Shown: positions 25,246 through 34,531 of the stretch, in pieces
How positions within the stretch are numbered: position 1 is the first letter of the stretch
Layout of the letters: each line of letters starts with the position of its first letter
NCBI GenBank assembly: GCA_963768075.1
Contig: CAVYHD010000046.1
Coordinates: 62,001 to 126,000, forward strand
DNA length: 64,000 nt
Direction of reading: 5' to 3'
Source: QHXW01 sp963768075
GTDB taxonomy: Bacteria > Acidobacteriota > Terriglobia > Bryobacterales > Bryobacteraceae
Position numbers and translations under genes: made by a program
The notes under the pieces: model-generated
Databases searched by the model: none
The model's input: only the letters and a program-made list of their open reading frames with translations
What the model was told of the DNA's origin: nothing

Positions 25246-26268
25246 TCATGACTCCTCCGCCAACACAAAGTTCGGGAAGTCCTCGAAGACCCATTTGTTC
25301 TTCAGGGTTCGATAGATGATCCCGAGAAACTTGCGCGCCAGCGCGATGATGGCCTTGCCGGCTCCACGCCGCGCCTTCACTTGTTCGTAGAACCGCTTCA
25401 AATACGGGCTGTAATTGGCCGCGATCAGAGCCGATTGCACCAGCGCCGTCCGCCCCAGCTTGGTCCCGCGTTTGTGAATCCGTCCGCTCCGTTCGGTTTG
25501 GTTCGAGTTCGACACCCGTGGCACGATGCCGAAGTAGCTCGCCAGATGGCCCTCGTCAGGAAAGTCGTTCACATCCCCGATCACGCTCAGCAGGATCGCG
25601 CTCGTGATCTTGCCGATCCCCTTGATGCTCGATAAACCCTTGTGACCTTCCAGCTTGGAACCTTCTTCGCCAATCGTCTTCTCCAACTCGGCGATGCTCC
25701 TGTTCAGACTCCGGATCTGCTCGACGATCACGCGCAGTTCGATGCGCACGATCTCGTCGAAGGGCAGATCCAGAACCTCAGCCAGCTTCTTCTCGCTCGA
25801 CAGTGCTTCCTTGGCCAGGTTCAGCCCCCGCGCGCTCAGAATATTGTTCACCTTGTTCTTCAGCGCCGTCCGCAGTTTCACCAGTGTGTCCCGGGTCTGG
25901 GTCAGGCTCGCCAGCTGCCCGTGCTCTTTATCTTTCATGCGCACCTCCGGCAGCAGTCCCTTCGACAGATACAGCGATAACAGTCGCGCGTCGTTGGGGT
26001 CGGTCTTCTTCACCGACTGGCTGATGACGCGAAACTGATTGGTATCTACCACCACTATCCGCGCCACCTGGGGCGCCACGGCGTCGTGAAACAACCGCGT
26101 GTTGGACGTGATTTCTACCGCCACCTCGTCGGAAGGCCGCAGCTTCTTCACAAACCGCGCCAGATCCTCCAGCCTCCACTCGGTCAGGTAGGTCCTCTCG
26201 TTTTCCAGCCGAATGCAGCAGGTGAACCGGTTGCGGTGTAAATCGATTCCGATGTAACGTTTTTCCAT
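25246..26268 (-). CDS. IS110-family transposase (DEDD/RuvC-like plus Tnp20 domain)
   Basis: This 340-residue recombinase has the RuvC-like N-terminal acids in YIGIDLHRN, VAVEITSN and KTDPNDARLL. A coiled linker follows, and the C-terminal Tnp20 domain contains LSSIKGIGKITSAILLSVIG, LASYFGIVP and SGRIHKRGTKLGR, where the catalytic serine is expected. Length and order are complete, so it may be active. The protein is guided by an RNA encoded in the non-coding end of the element. Confidence 0.93.
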   Translation of the reverse strand: MEKRYIGIDLHRNRFTCCIRLENERTYLTEWRLEDLARFVKKLRPSDEVAVEITSNTRLFHDAVAPQVARIVVVDTNQFRVISQSVKKTDPNDARLLSLYLSKGLLPEVRMKDKEHGQLASLTQTRDTLVKLRTALKNKVNNILSARGLNLAKEALSSEKKLAEVLDLPFDEIVRIELRVIVEQIRSLNRSIAELEKTIGEEGSKLEGHKGLSSIKGIGKITSAILLSVIGDVNDFPDEGHLASYFGIVPRVSNSNQTERSGRIHKRGTKLGRTALVQSALIAANYSPYLKRFYEQVKARRGAGKAIIALARKFLGIIYRTLKNKWVFEDFPNFVLAEES

Positions 26269-26510
26269 TTCTCTCTCCTGGCCGAATCTCCCAGGTCGAG
26301 TAGACTAACTTTGCGGCGGTCACCACACTCCTATTCGAGGGCGCTCGGCGCCTCATGATGACGTTCAATCCACAGGTCTGACCAATCTCCTTTACGAGGT
26401 CATTCGCCTCAAAACAACATGCAGCCTGTGACCTGTCTACTCCGGAAGCTTCCTCCCGGAGCCTACCGCCGATCGTCGGACGATAAGACATTCATCTCAT
26501 CCTTTTTATA
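26269..26510 (-). ncRNA. Candidate bridge RNA region of the IS110 element
   Basis: The upstream non-coding end of IS110-group elements encodes a bridge RNA that pairs with target and donor DNA. This stretch has the expected structure: CTCCGG/CCGGAG (26440-26445 with 26456-26461), TGACCT/AGGTCA (26397-26402 with 26429-26434), the palindrome GGTCTGACC (26375-26383) and GGCGC-TCG-GCGCC (26340-26352). A TATAA-like sequence is present at its 5' side near 26500. Exact ends and guide loops are not determined. Confidence 0.45.
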
Positions 26511-26686
26511 ATTCGTCTCCAAAGTATCGCTGTCGCAAAATCAGCCGCCGCAGATTCGTCGCCATCCGTCACCCACCTAGCTGCGGTTCGTAGCGACTCT
26601 CCATCTTCCAGTAAAGGAATCGGTGATATCCGAGAGAAGAGCCGCCACTTCCTACGACCTGCCGGGCGCGCGAGTCCGATCCAAGA

Positions 26687-26989
26687 TTAACGGATATCAA
26701 TCTTGAGCACGGCGTCTGAATGCTCGTGGCGCCAACCCCAGTATGCTTGTTGATCGCTGTCTTTGAGCTTGTAGAAATCGGTGGATTTGCGATGGTTCTC
26801 TTTTACCCACACACGATACGCTTGATCTTCATGGCTATTCCACTCATGATCGTCATTGTGTTGTTTGTCATGGTACGTGCGAGCCTTTTGATCTTCGGCG
26901 CGCAACATTGTCGGCGCCAGCGCCACTGGCGCCATGAGAGCGGCGCTCAATACGGCCACGTTCCAGAAACGGGACTTAATTATCTTCAT
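26687..26989 (-). CDS. Small exported charged protein
   Basis: This protein of about 100 residues starts at MKIIKSRFWNVAVLSAAL with a signal peptide ending near TMLRAED. The mature part is rich in His, Asp and Trp: YHDKQHNDDHEWNSHEDQAY, FYKLKDSDQQAYWGWRHEHSD. Repetitive Trp/His-rich exported proteins like this are frequent in Acidobacteriota. The function is unknown. The frame is open to 27061 but the signal peptide sets the start. Confidence 0.65.
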   Translation of the reverse strand: MKIIKSRFWNVAVLSAALMAPVALAPTMLRAEDQKARTYHDKQHNDDHEWNSHEDQAYRVWVKENHRKSTDFYKLKDSDQQAYWGWRHEHSDAVLKIDIR

Positions 26990-27169
26990 ATCCGGCGATA
27001 GGGCAATTGTCGTGCCAAGCATTCGCCGGGGGCGGCGGCGAGCGTGATGAACAGGATGCACGCTCTAGTTTGCGGGGACCCCGCCCGTAATGAGCCTGGG
27101 TCTGCAAATTTCGCATCCCGGGTGCAGCCTTTGCATCCCGGCGTTGGTTATCTTGCCAGTATGCTGGCT

Positions 27170-27210
27170 TAGCCCCCTTGGTGTACATTCAGCCCTGCCT
27201 AAGGGGGCTA
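27170..27210 (-). terminator. Strong hairpin downstream of the MFS gene
   Basis: TAGCCCCCTT (27170-27179) and AAGGGGGCTA (27201-27210) form a perfect 10-bp stem with a 21-base loop, 23 bases beyond the MFS stop. There is no clear U-tract on either side, so it may be an mRNA 3'-end structure rather than a classic terminator. Confidence 0.45.
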
Positions 27211-27232
27211 GTCCGCCCATTTGCTGTATCCC

Positions 27233-28648
27233 CTACCCGGCGCGCTGGAGGATCTTATGCTGGCTCGCGGCGTCCCCGTCGGTGCTCTTCAATTCGCTAA
27301 AAATGACGGTGGACAAGACGGTTAGTCCGCCAAGGACGAAGAACGCCCGGTGGATGCCGTGAATCATTTGCGACGCGCTCAAATGAGAGGGATCGGGAAT
27401 GAAGAAGGCGGTGACCAGCGAGGCCGTGGCGACGCCAAAACTGACTGACATTTGCTGCATGGTGCTGGCGATGGAACTGGCGCCGCTGGTCTGCTCCTCG
27501 GTGACGTCGGCGTAGACGAGCGTGTTCATGCTTGTATATTGCAAGGAGCTGAAGAACCCGAACGAGAAGGCCTGGGCCACGATAAACCAAATCGGCGTGC
27601 CCACCCCGATGGTTGCGAAAAGCAGAATGAGCAGACCTAGAATCACGGTGTTGGAGATCAAGACGCCGCGGTAGCCAAAGCGGGTCAGAATGCGCGGCAT
27701 GGTCATCTTCAGGCTCATGGCCGCAATCGCCTGAGGCATCATGAGCAGACCGGATTGAATCGGAGTGAACCTGAGGCCAACCTGGTAGAGGAGGGGAAGA
27801 ATGAAGGGAATTCCGCCGATGCCCAGGCGCGTGAAGAAGCTGCCGCTCACGGCCGCGCGAAATGTACGAATGCAAAATAGACGCAGCGCGAGCAAGGGAA
27901 ACGGGACCTTTGTCGCGTGAAGGGCATAGCCTGCAAGCAGCAGCACGGAAATCGCCAGTAGCCCGAGGATTTCACGCACGCTAAGCGTATGTTCGCCGAA
28001 TACCTCCAGCACGTAGGACAGCAGCGCGATGCCGGAGCCGAAAAGAAAGAGGCCGACGGTATCGAGGGGATCGGACTTCTCGCGGTAGTCCGGCAGATGC
28101 AGATAGACCATGCATAAACCGATGAGGCCGATCGGAAGGTTCACGAAAAAGATAACTCTCCAATGAAAGTATCCGACGATCAGGCCGCCGGCGATGGGCC
28201 CGAGCATTGGACCAATCAGGCCGGGGATGGCGACGAAGCTCATGGCGCGAATGAGTTCGGACTTGGCAAACGTCCGCACCATGGTGATGCGCCCCACGGG
28301 CACCATCATGGCCCCGCCACCGCCTTGCAGGATACGACACGCGACCAGCACATGGATGTTGCTCGAAATTCCACAAAGAAGCGACCCGAATGTGAACAGG
28401 CCGATCGCGGATGCGAACACCCGGCGCGTTCCGAACCGATCCGCCATCCAGCCGCTGATCGGAATAAAAACCGCGAGGCTCAATGTGTAGCTGGATAGCA
28501 CCGCCTTCATGCTGAGCGGGGCCACCTTGAGTGCGGCCGCGATGGCTGGCACCGCGGTATTCAGAATGGTAGTATCGAGCGACTCCATGAAGAATGCGAC
28601 TGCGACGAGCCACGGTAACAGCCGCTTGCTGGATGTGCCTGCGTCCAT
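27233..28648 (-). CDS. MFS drug/metabolite exporter, DHA2 (EmrB/QacA) family
   Basis: This 471-residue inner-membrane transporter has the DHA2 signatures: FFMESLDTTILNTAVPAIA in helix 1, GWMADRFGTRRVF in loop 2-3, CRILQGGGGAMMVPVGR (motif B), and IPGLIGPMLGPIAGGLIVGYFHWRVIFFVNLPIG (motif C and helix 5-6). It exports drugs or toxic metabolites by proton antiport; the substrate is unknown. No adaptor or TetR gene is adjacent. The gene is single and intact. Confidence 0.92.
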   Translation of the reverse strand: MDAGTSSKRLLPWLVAVAFFMESLDTTILNTAVPAIAAALKVAPLSMKAVLSSYTLSLAVFIPISGWMADRFGTRRVFASAIGLFTFGSLLCGISSNIHVLVACRILQGGGGAMMVPVGRITMVRTFAKSELIRAMSFVAIPGLIGPMLGPIAGGLIVGYFHWRVIFFVNLPIGLIGLCMVYLHLPDYREKSDPLDTVGLFLFGSGIALLSYVLEVFGEHTLSVREILGLLAISVLLLAGYALHATKVPFPLLALRLFCIRTFRAAVSGSFFTRLGIGGIPFILPLLYQVGLRFTPIQSGLLMMPQAIAAMSLKMTMPRILTRFGYRGVLISNTVILGLLILLFATIGVGTPIWFIVAQAFSFGFFSSLQYTSMNTLVYADVTEEQTSGASSIASTMQQMSVSFGVATASLVTAFFIPDPSHLSASQMIHGIHRAFFVLGGLTVLSTVIFSELKSTDGDAASQHKILQRAG

Positions 28649-28686
28649 CCAGTCACGATAGCAGGCTGCTTAACCGGGCAAAGCGC

Positions 28687-30545
28687 TCAGGGCGCGGCGC
28701 CGGCAGGCTGAAGACTGACTAGCGCCTCAATTTGTTCGAGAGCCTCCGCCAGGCTCGTCAGCAGCCGATCCGGCTGATTTCGCTCGAAGCGGGCCTTGGC
28801 CTTCTCGGTATCGCCGGCGAATCCCCAGATACAGGCGACGATCGTAATTCCCGGAAAGCGCCCGCGGATCTGCTTGCAGATCGTGCGTGCGGGCGCGAAT
28901 GCGTAGGGAGGCAGCGCCGCGATACAGATCATGTCATGCTGCCCCGGATCGAATAACGAGATCATTTCAAGGGGCGAGGTGCCGTGGGGAAACGATAGTG
29001 CCACGTAACCCTTCTGTTCCAAGAGTTGCGCCAGCATCGCGGCCGTTGTCTCATCGGCTTGATCGAGTGCCGGAAGGCAGAGTATCCTGCCGCTGAATGG
29101 CACGGCCGGGCCGGGTTTTGGACCGCCGCCTTCGTCGTCCGTCGCAACTGATCACCGGATGGTATTCGGAAAATTCGGCGATCATCTCATTGATGCTTAG
29201 AAAAAGAAAATCCTCATGAGCGGCGTCAAGGGTCCCATTATGCCGGTCCTGCTCGGCCAGACTCAACGCAGGGATAAGGACCGAATCGTATAACTCGACC
29301 AAAGACCTCCCCTTCAGAAATACGTCGACAATGGTGTGCGCTTCGGATTGATCCATGGCGAGCAACCGCTGGTAGAGTTGAGCCTCCGCTTCGAGTGCCT
29401 GCTCATCCCCCAGGAGTATGTGCAAGAACGAGAGTTGCGGAAAGTAGCGGCCGAGGACAACCACGCAGACGGTGAGGGGCGTTGACAAGATAAGGCCGGC
29501 GGGTCCCCAAAGCACGGTCCAGAAAATAGCCGCGACCAATAGTGCTAACGAAGAAATACCAGTATGCGCGCCATATAGCCAGGGTTCGACGAAGTTGCCG
29601 ATGACCAATTCGAGGCCGGCAAACAGCGCGAACACGAGCACGGGCGGCAGCCAGCTATCGAAAACCGCGAGTGAGAGTATGAGTGGCAGGGCGGCAGCGA
29701 CAAGGGTTCCGACATAGGGCACAATGCGCAGGATGCCTGCCAAAACACCCCATAACAGGGGATTGGGCACGCCAATGAAATAAAGTCCGGTTCCAAACAA
29801 GGCCCCAAATCCGGCGTTGACCAAGAACTGCATCAATAAATACCGGCTGACGCGGTGCGCCGCATCATCGAGCGCCTGCGTCATCATATTCATCTGGCCG
29901 AGTCCGACAAGCCGGAGAAGACGATTCCTCAGGTCCTCTCGCTTGATCAGGATGAAAACGGAAAAAATCAGGACCATGCCCGCGCGCCCAAGGGGCGCAA
30001 GAAATGGCTTCAGCAGATCGGGAAGGTCGGACAATCCGTTGGTGGGGGCCTGGACGATTTCCACGGGCACGGGATGCGTCGGAGTCCGGGGTGCGTTTCG
30101 CTCCTTCGGACTCCGCGCCGGAGATGTGGCGGCAATCGCCGGAGCGTCCGGACTGGAGAGCTCCTGCCCAATTTCCTTTGCGCTGTCCGCGGCCCGGCCT
30201 AATGGCCCCTTTCCACCTTTACGAAGCGCTTCAATCTTAGCGTGAATGTTTTGCCGGTATGTGGGCAACTGGCTGGCGACATCAACCAGTTGATTCGCTA
30301 TGATCCAGGTAATCCAGCCAGCCGCCGCCATCGAGACCAGGACGGCAAGGATGACGGGCAGAACGCGGCCGAGGCGCAGCTTTTCCAGAAACGCGACGGC
30401 GGGCGTCAACAGGAATGTCAGAATTAAGGCGAATGCCAGGGGAATTAGAATGTCGCGCGCGAAGTACAGCGCTGCGACGACTGCAAACACCAGGACCACA
30501 GTCCCGGTACTGGAGTGCGCCGGGCTCCGGCGCGACTACGCTCAT
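28687..30545 (-). pseudogene. AI-2E/PerM-family membrane protein with C-terminal domain, two frameshifts
   Basis: The central frame (30499-29051) encodes a PerM-type protein with about eight membrane helices, including LYFARDILIPLAFALILTFLL and GPAGLILSTPLTVCVVVLGRY, plus a Pro/Arg-rich periplasmic-type insertion. A likely N-terminus, MSVVAPEPGA, starts at 30545 in another frame and joins near 30510. The C-terminal region VPFSGRILCLPALDQADETTA through 28687 is in a third frame and joins near 29140. The restored protein would be about 617 residues with a long cytoplasmic tail. Family members export small molecules; the tail domain has no known role. The breaks may be sequence errors. Confidence 0.75.
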
Positions 30546-30766
30546 GGCGTGCCCGAATCGCCGCGCAATTTATTAGCGGGCGCTACGCCATGGTGATTGG
30601 CGCGGCTGTTAAAGAGATCGGGGCTCCCGGCCGATTTCATATATTCGCGGCGACGCGGTAACTATAACAGGCACGTCAGTATTAGTCTGGTCACATTTGC
30701 TCATCGCTTTTGAGATTGTTGATATATGGTGGAGGCGTGCGTCTCTTCCTCTACAGAAAGGGCACT

Positions 30767-31162
30767 ATGACGAACTTGACCGAAGCGGCAGCCGAGATCG
30801 GCGCTACAATCTCTGAGGCTCGGGGACGAGCGGAAGATTTAGCGCGGGCCGTTGGCGAGAAAGCGGATGCGGCGCGAAACGACACGGCGGACGCCCTTCA
30901 TAGGGCGGCATCTTCGGTTCGCGCCACAGCACGCCAGGGTTGTGATGTGATTGATAACCTCGCGACCAGCGCGGCAGACAGGCTGGACGCGACCGCATCC
31001 TACGTCGAGGATCACGACCCAAAAGGCTTAATCAGTGGATGCCGCCAGTTCATTCGCCAGCATCTGACAGGGTCTTTAATGGCCGCCACCGCAATCGGCT
31101 TTGTCGCTGGCTCCGCCATCCGGCGCATCACGCACACGTGCGCAAAGGAACCCGTCAACTAA
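30767..31162 (+). CDS. DUF883/ElaB-like protein
   Basis: This 131-residue protein has long amphipathic Ala-rich helices (EAAAEIGATISEARGRAEDL and onward) and a C-terminal membrane anchor (SLMAATAIGFVAGSAIRR), the layout of ElaB/YqjD proteins that tether ribosomes or respond to stationary-phase stress. GAAAGG before the ATG at 30767 sets the start; the frame is open to 30710. It begins a long stretch of envelope and stress genes. Confidence 0.75.
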   Translation: MTNLTEAAAEIGATISEARGRAEDLARAVGEKADAARNDTADALHRAASSVRATARQGCDVIDNLATSAADRLDATASYVEDHDPKGLISGCRQFIRQHLTGSLMAATAIGFVAGSAIRRITHTCAKEPVN

Positions 31163-31220
31163 CACCCACAGAGCCAAGGCGGCGCCCGCGGAGATTGCCG
31201 CAAGCCGCCTGAGTTAGCTG

Positions 31221-32120
31221 ATGAGGCCTATTTCGCTTAGAGAAATCGCAACTCTATGCTCCATTACACTGCATAATTGGCAGGAGGATAGGGCGCCGCG
31301 GTTAGGGGCTGCGCTGGCCTACTATATGGCCCTGTCGCTCGCGCCGAGTTTAGTGGTTCTCCTGGCTATTTTTGGCTTTGCATTCGGCGCTAACGCCGCG
31401 GAGGGCCGCCTGGTCTCGGAGATTCAGGCTCTAGTGGGAGGCGAAGGCGCCAAAGTAATTCAGACCCTGCTCACGGGAACGCACCGGCCCACGAGCGGCA
31501 TTACGGCTACCGTGTTTGGACTAGCCACCCTATTCTTCAGCGCCACGGCAGTAGTCAGCGAACTGAGGGATGCACTGAACATGATCTGGAAAGTTCCCGA
31601 GGACGCGGCTTGCAGCCCGGTCCGCGGCCTGTTGAATGTGGTGACAGAGCGGCTTCTTTCATTCGCCCTGGTACTCGGCGCCGCCTTATTCCTATTAGCC
31701 TCGCTGTTTGTGAATGCGTGGACTTCTGACGCGGACGAGTACCTGAACGCGGTGGCAACTCCGCCGCGGGCCCTAATCCAGACCGCCGAGTGGGTGGTCT
31801 CTTTTGCCGTGGTCACGGTTTTGTTCGCCTTCATTTTTAAAGTTCTGCCCAAGGTGCCTCTGAAATGGAATGACGTGTTGGTCGGCGCAATTCTCACCTC
31901 GTTGCTGTTCACTGCTGGAAAGTTGTTATTGGGAGTGTATCTCGGCAAAGCGAGTTTCACGGACACGTATGGAGCCGTGAGCTCGCTGGTAATCGTGCTG
32001 GTGTGGGTCTACTATTCGGCACAAGTTTTTTATTTGGGCGCAGAATTCACCCGGGCGTATGCCTGCCGCCGTGACCAAATTTCGCTGTGTTTGCCCGCTG
32101 CGGCGCCGGAAAATGCATGA
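31221..32120 (+). CDS. YihY/BrkB-family inner-membrane protein
   Basis: This 299-residue protein has six membrane helices and the family motifs RAPRLGAALAYYMALSLAPSLVVL and, near the end, TDTYGAVSSLVIVLVWVYYSAQVFYLGAEFTRAYA. The family was once called RNase BN; its actual role in the envelope is unknown. It follows the DUF883 gene on the same strand and is intact. Confidence 0.92.
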   Translation: MRPISLREIATLCSITLHNWQEDRAPRLGAALAYYMALSLAPSLVVLLAIFGFAFGANAAEGRLVSEIQALVGGEGAKVIQTLLTGTHRPTSGITATVFGLATLFFSATAVVSELRDALNMIWKVPEDAACSPVRGLLNVVTERLLSFALVLGAALFLLASLFVNAWTSDADEYLNAVATPPRALIQTAEWVVSFAVVTVLFAFIFKVLPKVPLKWNDVLVGAILTSLLFTAGKLLLGVYLGKASFTDTYGAVSSLVIVLVWVYYSAQVFYLGAEFTRAYACRRDQISLCLPAAAPENA

Positions 32121-32185
32121 CTCGACGGCACATAAATCTGTCGATACCTGCGGCACGAAACGTCGCGCCTTACTTAAGAAGAGGT

Positions 32186-32201
32186 TGGTCCTGCGCGTGC
32201 A
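32186..32201 (+). promoter_or_regulatory. Possible sigma-54 promoter of the YflT-like gene
   Basis: TGGTCCTGCGCGTGCA has GG and GC 10 bases apart and an 8/12 match to TGGCACG-N4-TTGCW, 50 bases before the start codon. No TGCAR-N3-YTGCA site was found nearby, so support is modest. Confidence 0.35.
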
Positions 32202-32250
32202 CTGAGACTGCAGTCGGGAAAAAGCATAGGCACCAAAAAGGAGATCGGAA

Positions 32251-33318
32251 ATGTCTGAACTAAACGCAGTGGTAGCTGTTTATGACACGCATACCGGAGC
32301 GGAAGAAGCGGTGAAGGAGCTTCAGCGCGCGGGAATCGACATGCGCACCTTGTCCATCATCGGCAAGGATACCCACACCGATGAACACGTGGTGGGTTAC
32401 TACAACACCGGCGACCGGATGAAATACTGGGGCAAGACCGGCGCTTTTTGGGGAGGCTTCTGGGGATTGCTGTTCGGGTCGGCATTCTTTGCTATTCCCG
32501 GCATCGGTCCGGTGCTGGTGGCGGGTCCGGTGGTTGCGTGGATCGTGGGAGCGCTGGAAGGCGCCGCGGTGGTTGGAGGCTTGAGCGCCGTCGGCGCGGG
32601 CCTCTATGGCATGGGTATTCCGAAGGACAGCGTCGTTCAGTACGAAACGGCGCTCAAGACGGATAAGTTCCTGCTGATGGTGCATGGAACGGCCCCGGAA
32701 GTAGAAAAGGCGAGAGACATTATCGAAAGCACGCGGCCCGTGACGTTGAAACTGCACACGACCGAAGCAGTAGCGAAGCGGCCGCAAGATAGGGTCCTAA
32801 TGGGCGGATGGCTGATGCCAAGACTGCCCGGGAGAACAAAGACAATGCTCACAGAAACTACGCACTTGAAAGATTTTGTGATCCGAGCTACGGACGGCGA
32901 ACTGGGAACTGTGGATCAGTTCTATTTCGATGATGAGACATGGGCCATCCGCTACCTCACGGTAGAAACCGGCGGCTGGCTTGGCGGGCGGCCAGTGCTG
33001 ATCTCGCCAATCTCCGTAGTCCATACGGACTGGCAGGCCAAGCGATTGGATGTGGCGCTGACGAAAAAGCAGGTTGAGAATAGCCCCAACATCGATACGC
33101 ACCAGCCCGTCTCCCGGCAGCACGAGGCCGAGTACCTCGGGTATTACGGGTATCCCTATTATTGGGGCGGCCCCTATCTGTGGGGCCCAGCGTTCTACCC
33201 GGCGGGCCTGGCTGTTCCGGCAACCGCTTCTGCGGAAGCGATGGCGGACAGGATCAGGAGAGAGTCGACGGATTCGCATCTGCGCAGCACCGACAGCCGT
33301 CACTGGCTATCACATTGA
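32251..33318 (+). CDS. YflT/DUF1269-like stress protein, fused in frame to a PRC-barrel domain
   Basis: Residues 1-170 match the YflT/general-stress-17M type: an N-terminal VVAVYDTHTGAEEAVKELQRAGIDMRTLSIIG ferredoxin-like part, then glycine-rich membrane helices (GLLFGSAFFAIPGIGPVLVAGPVVAWIVGA) and a second soluble part. From residue 199 (ATG at 32845, with GGGAGA upstream) a PRC-barrel begins. The linker looks like untranslated spacer, and a +1 reading gives a TAG at about 32770, so the fusion may come from a one-base error. The C-terminal end after 33290 is out of frame. AAGGAG precedes the ATG. Confidence 0.7.
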   Translation: MSELNAVVAVYDTHTGAEEAVKELQRAGIDMRTLSIIGKDTHTDEHVVGYYNTGDRMKYWGKTGAFWGGFWGLLFGSAFFAIPGIGPVLVAGPVVAWIVGALEGAAVVGGLSAVGAGLYGMGIPKDSVVQYETALKTDKFLLMVHGTAPEVEKARDIIESTRPVTLKLHTTEAVAKRPQDRVLMGGWLMPRLPGRTKTMLTETTHLKDFVIRATDGELGTVDQFYFDDETWAIRYLTVETGGWLGGRPVLISPISVVHTDWQAKRLDVALTKKQVENSPNIDTHQPVSRQHEAEYLGYYGYPYYWGGPYLWGPAFYPAGLAVPATASAEAMADRIRRESTDSHLRSTDSRHWLSH

Positions 33319-33646
33319 GGCGGCTGATGGTGAAATCGGCCATGTGGACGGGTTTATCGTGGACGATGAAGCCTGGGCTATCCGCTACATCGAGGTGGCA
33401 ACGCGGAATTGGTGGCCGGGCAAGAAGGTGCTGGTTTCGCCCGCGTGGATTGAACGGGTGAGTTGGGCGGATTCCAAAGTCTACGTCGGCCTCTCCCGGG
33501 AAGCCATCCAGGACGGCCCGGAGTACGTCGAGTCCATGCCGATCACTCGAGAGTATGAAAACCGGCTCTACCTTCACTACGGCCGGCCGCCATATTGGCT
33601 ACACGAAGGAGCCCGCAAGCCTTCTGTTTCCACGAGCGGCGCTTAA
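32845..33646 (+). pseudogene. Two-domain PRC-barrel protein, frameshifted
   Basis: Two PRC-barrel domains can be read. The first, LKDFVIRATDGELGTVDQFYFDDETWAIRYL, starts at the ATG at 32845. The second, TGYHIEAADGEIGHVDGFIVDDEAWAIRYIEV, lies in another frame ending at 33646. The switch is near 33292. Between them is a Tyr/Pro/Gly-rich spacer. Each domain repeats the same DGE-G-VD-F-DDE-WAIRY pattern. The restored protein would be about 266 residues. PRC-barrel proteins of this type are widespread stress-associated proteins of unknown mechanism. Confidence 0.7.
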
Positions 33647-33701
33647 GTTAGACCGTGGGCCGTCCGGTTAGAGCGGATGCCCACGGGTGTTGCCTGGTTA
33701 T

Positions 33702-34205
33702 TTACGATGCCGCGTCTGTGGTGATATCAGCGGAGACGAGAACGGGCTTGAGCAGATACTCGGATAACTGTTGGACCGATAGCCTTGCGCTTTCCTGGGT
33801 AAGCTTGCCGAGAACCCAGAAAGGATGTTGGTCTTCCTTATCGAGTTCGATATTGATGCTCGACTGCTGCTTTGGAAAATCAGGATGAACCGAGACTTCG
33901 AGACCGTTGTTGCCTAAGGTGAGGACGAGCCGCTTACTATGCATTCCGGGCAGGTACACCTGGCACTGGAAATGCCCTTGGGACATGCATACCGCAGTCT
34001 GCCCGGCGCGCTTCTTGTGCTTGTTGAACTCGTTGACATCACTCGTAATCGAGGAAACCAGTTCGCTCCACGCACCGAGTGCGGCGGGACTTTCTTTTTT
34101 CAGAGGCCTAGCGCGGTTGGCCTTGGTCGCGTCCGCGCTCTTCCTGGCCGCTTCCGGACCCCCATCCTTTTCCATGGCCGTAAACATTTCATCAATCCAT
34201 TTCAT
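33702..34205 (-). CDS. Hypothetical protein
   Basis: This 167-residue soluble protein shows no signal peptide or membrane helix. A basic N-terminal third (SADATKANRARPLKKE) precedes a mixed alpha/beta part with QTAVCMSQGHFQCQVYLPG, RLVLTLGNNGLEVSVHPDFP and a C-terminal helical segment. I do not recognise the family. It is divergent from nothing and converges with the PRC-barrel gene. Confidence 0.55.
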   Translation of the reverse strand: MKWIDEMFTAMEKDGGPEAARKSADATKANRARPLKKESPAALGAWSELVSSITSDVNEFNKHKKRAGQTAVCMSQGHFQCQVYLPGMHSKRLVLTLGNNGLEVSVHPDFPKQQSSINIELDKEDQHPFWVLGKLTQESARLSVQQLSEYLLKPVLVSADITTDAAS

Positions 34206-34273
34206 ATGGTTCTGCTCGCGGATAAGTAGCTAGGACGGTCCGGCGATAACACAAAAAACCTCCAAACCAATTG

Positions 34274-34498
34274 TTACGAACATGTGATGACAGGTTCAGG
34301 CGCCACCAAGGCGCTTGCGGCCGGCGCGTCGCGCGGCAATAGCATCCGGCGCGCCGCGGCTGGTGAAGGTTGTTCCCAGCACACCTGATACCGGCGCCCG
34401 CACGTGCGGCACTCGTACTGGCCGTGCGAGGGCCACATGGGCGCTCGGTGCATCAACCTGCACCAGAAATCCGTAATTTGCGCTTGTGTCAGTTTCAT
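34274..34498 (-). CDS. Small zinc-ribbon-like protein
   Basis: This protein of about 74 residues contains WCRLMHRAPMWP followed by YECRTCGRRYQVCWE, a CxxC pair with further Cys that resembles half of a zinc ribbon. The C-terminal part is Ala/Pro-rich. The start is uncertain (ATG at 34498 or 34513) and no good ribosome binding site is visible. Function unknown. Confidence 0.4.
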   Translation of the reverse strand: MKLTQAQITDFWCRLMHRAPMWPSHGQYECRTCGRRYQVCWEQPSPAAARRMLLPRDAPAASALVAPEPVITCS

Positions 34499-34531
34499 CA
34501 ATCCAACGTTCATTGCCCGGGCGGGCGATTT

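Larger units (their letters stand above)
25246..26510 (-). mobile_element. IS110-family insertion sequence
   Basis: The element consists of an intact transposase gene with a long non-coding region upstream (about 240 bp) and very little downstream, the layout of the IS110 group proper. No terminal inverted repeats are evident, as expected, so both ends are approximate. Confidence 0.7.

Noticed and set aside
24986..25294. Arg/Gly-rich frame covering the long palindrome
   Set aside because: The composition follows from the inverted repeats, and it overlaps the metallothionein leader and transposase end.
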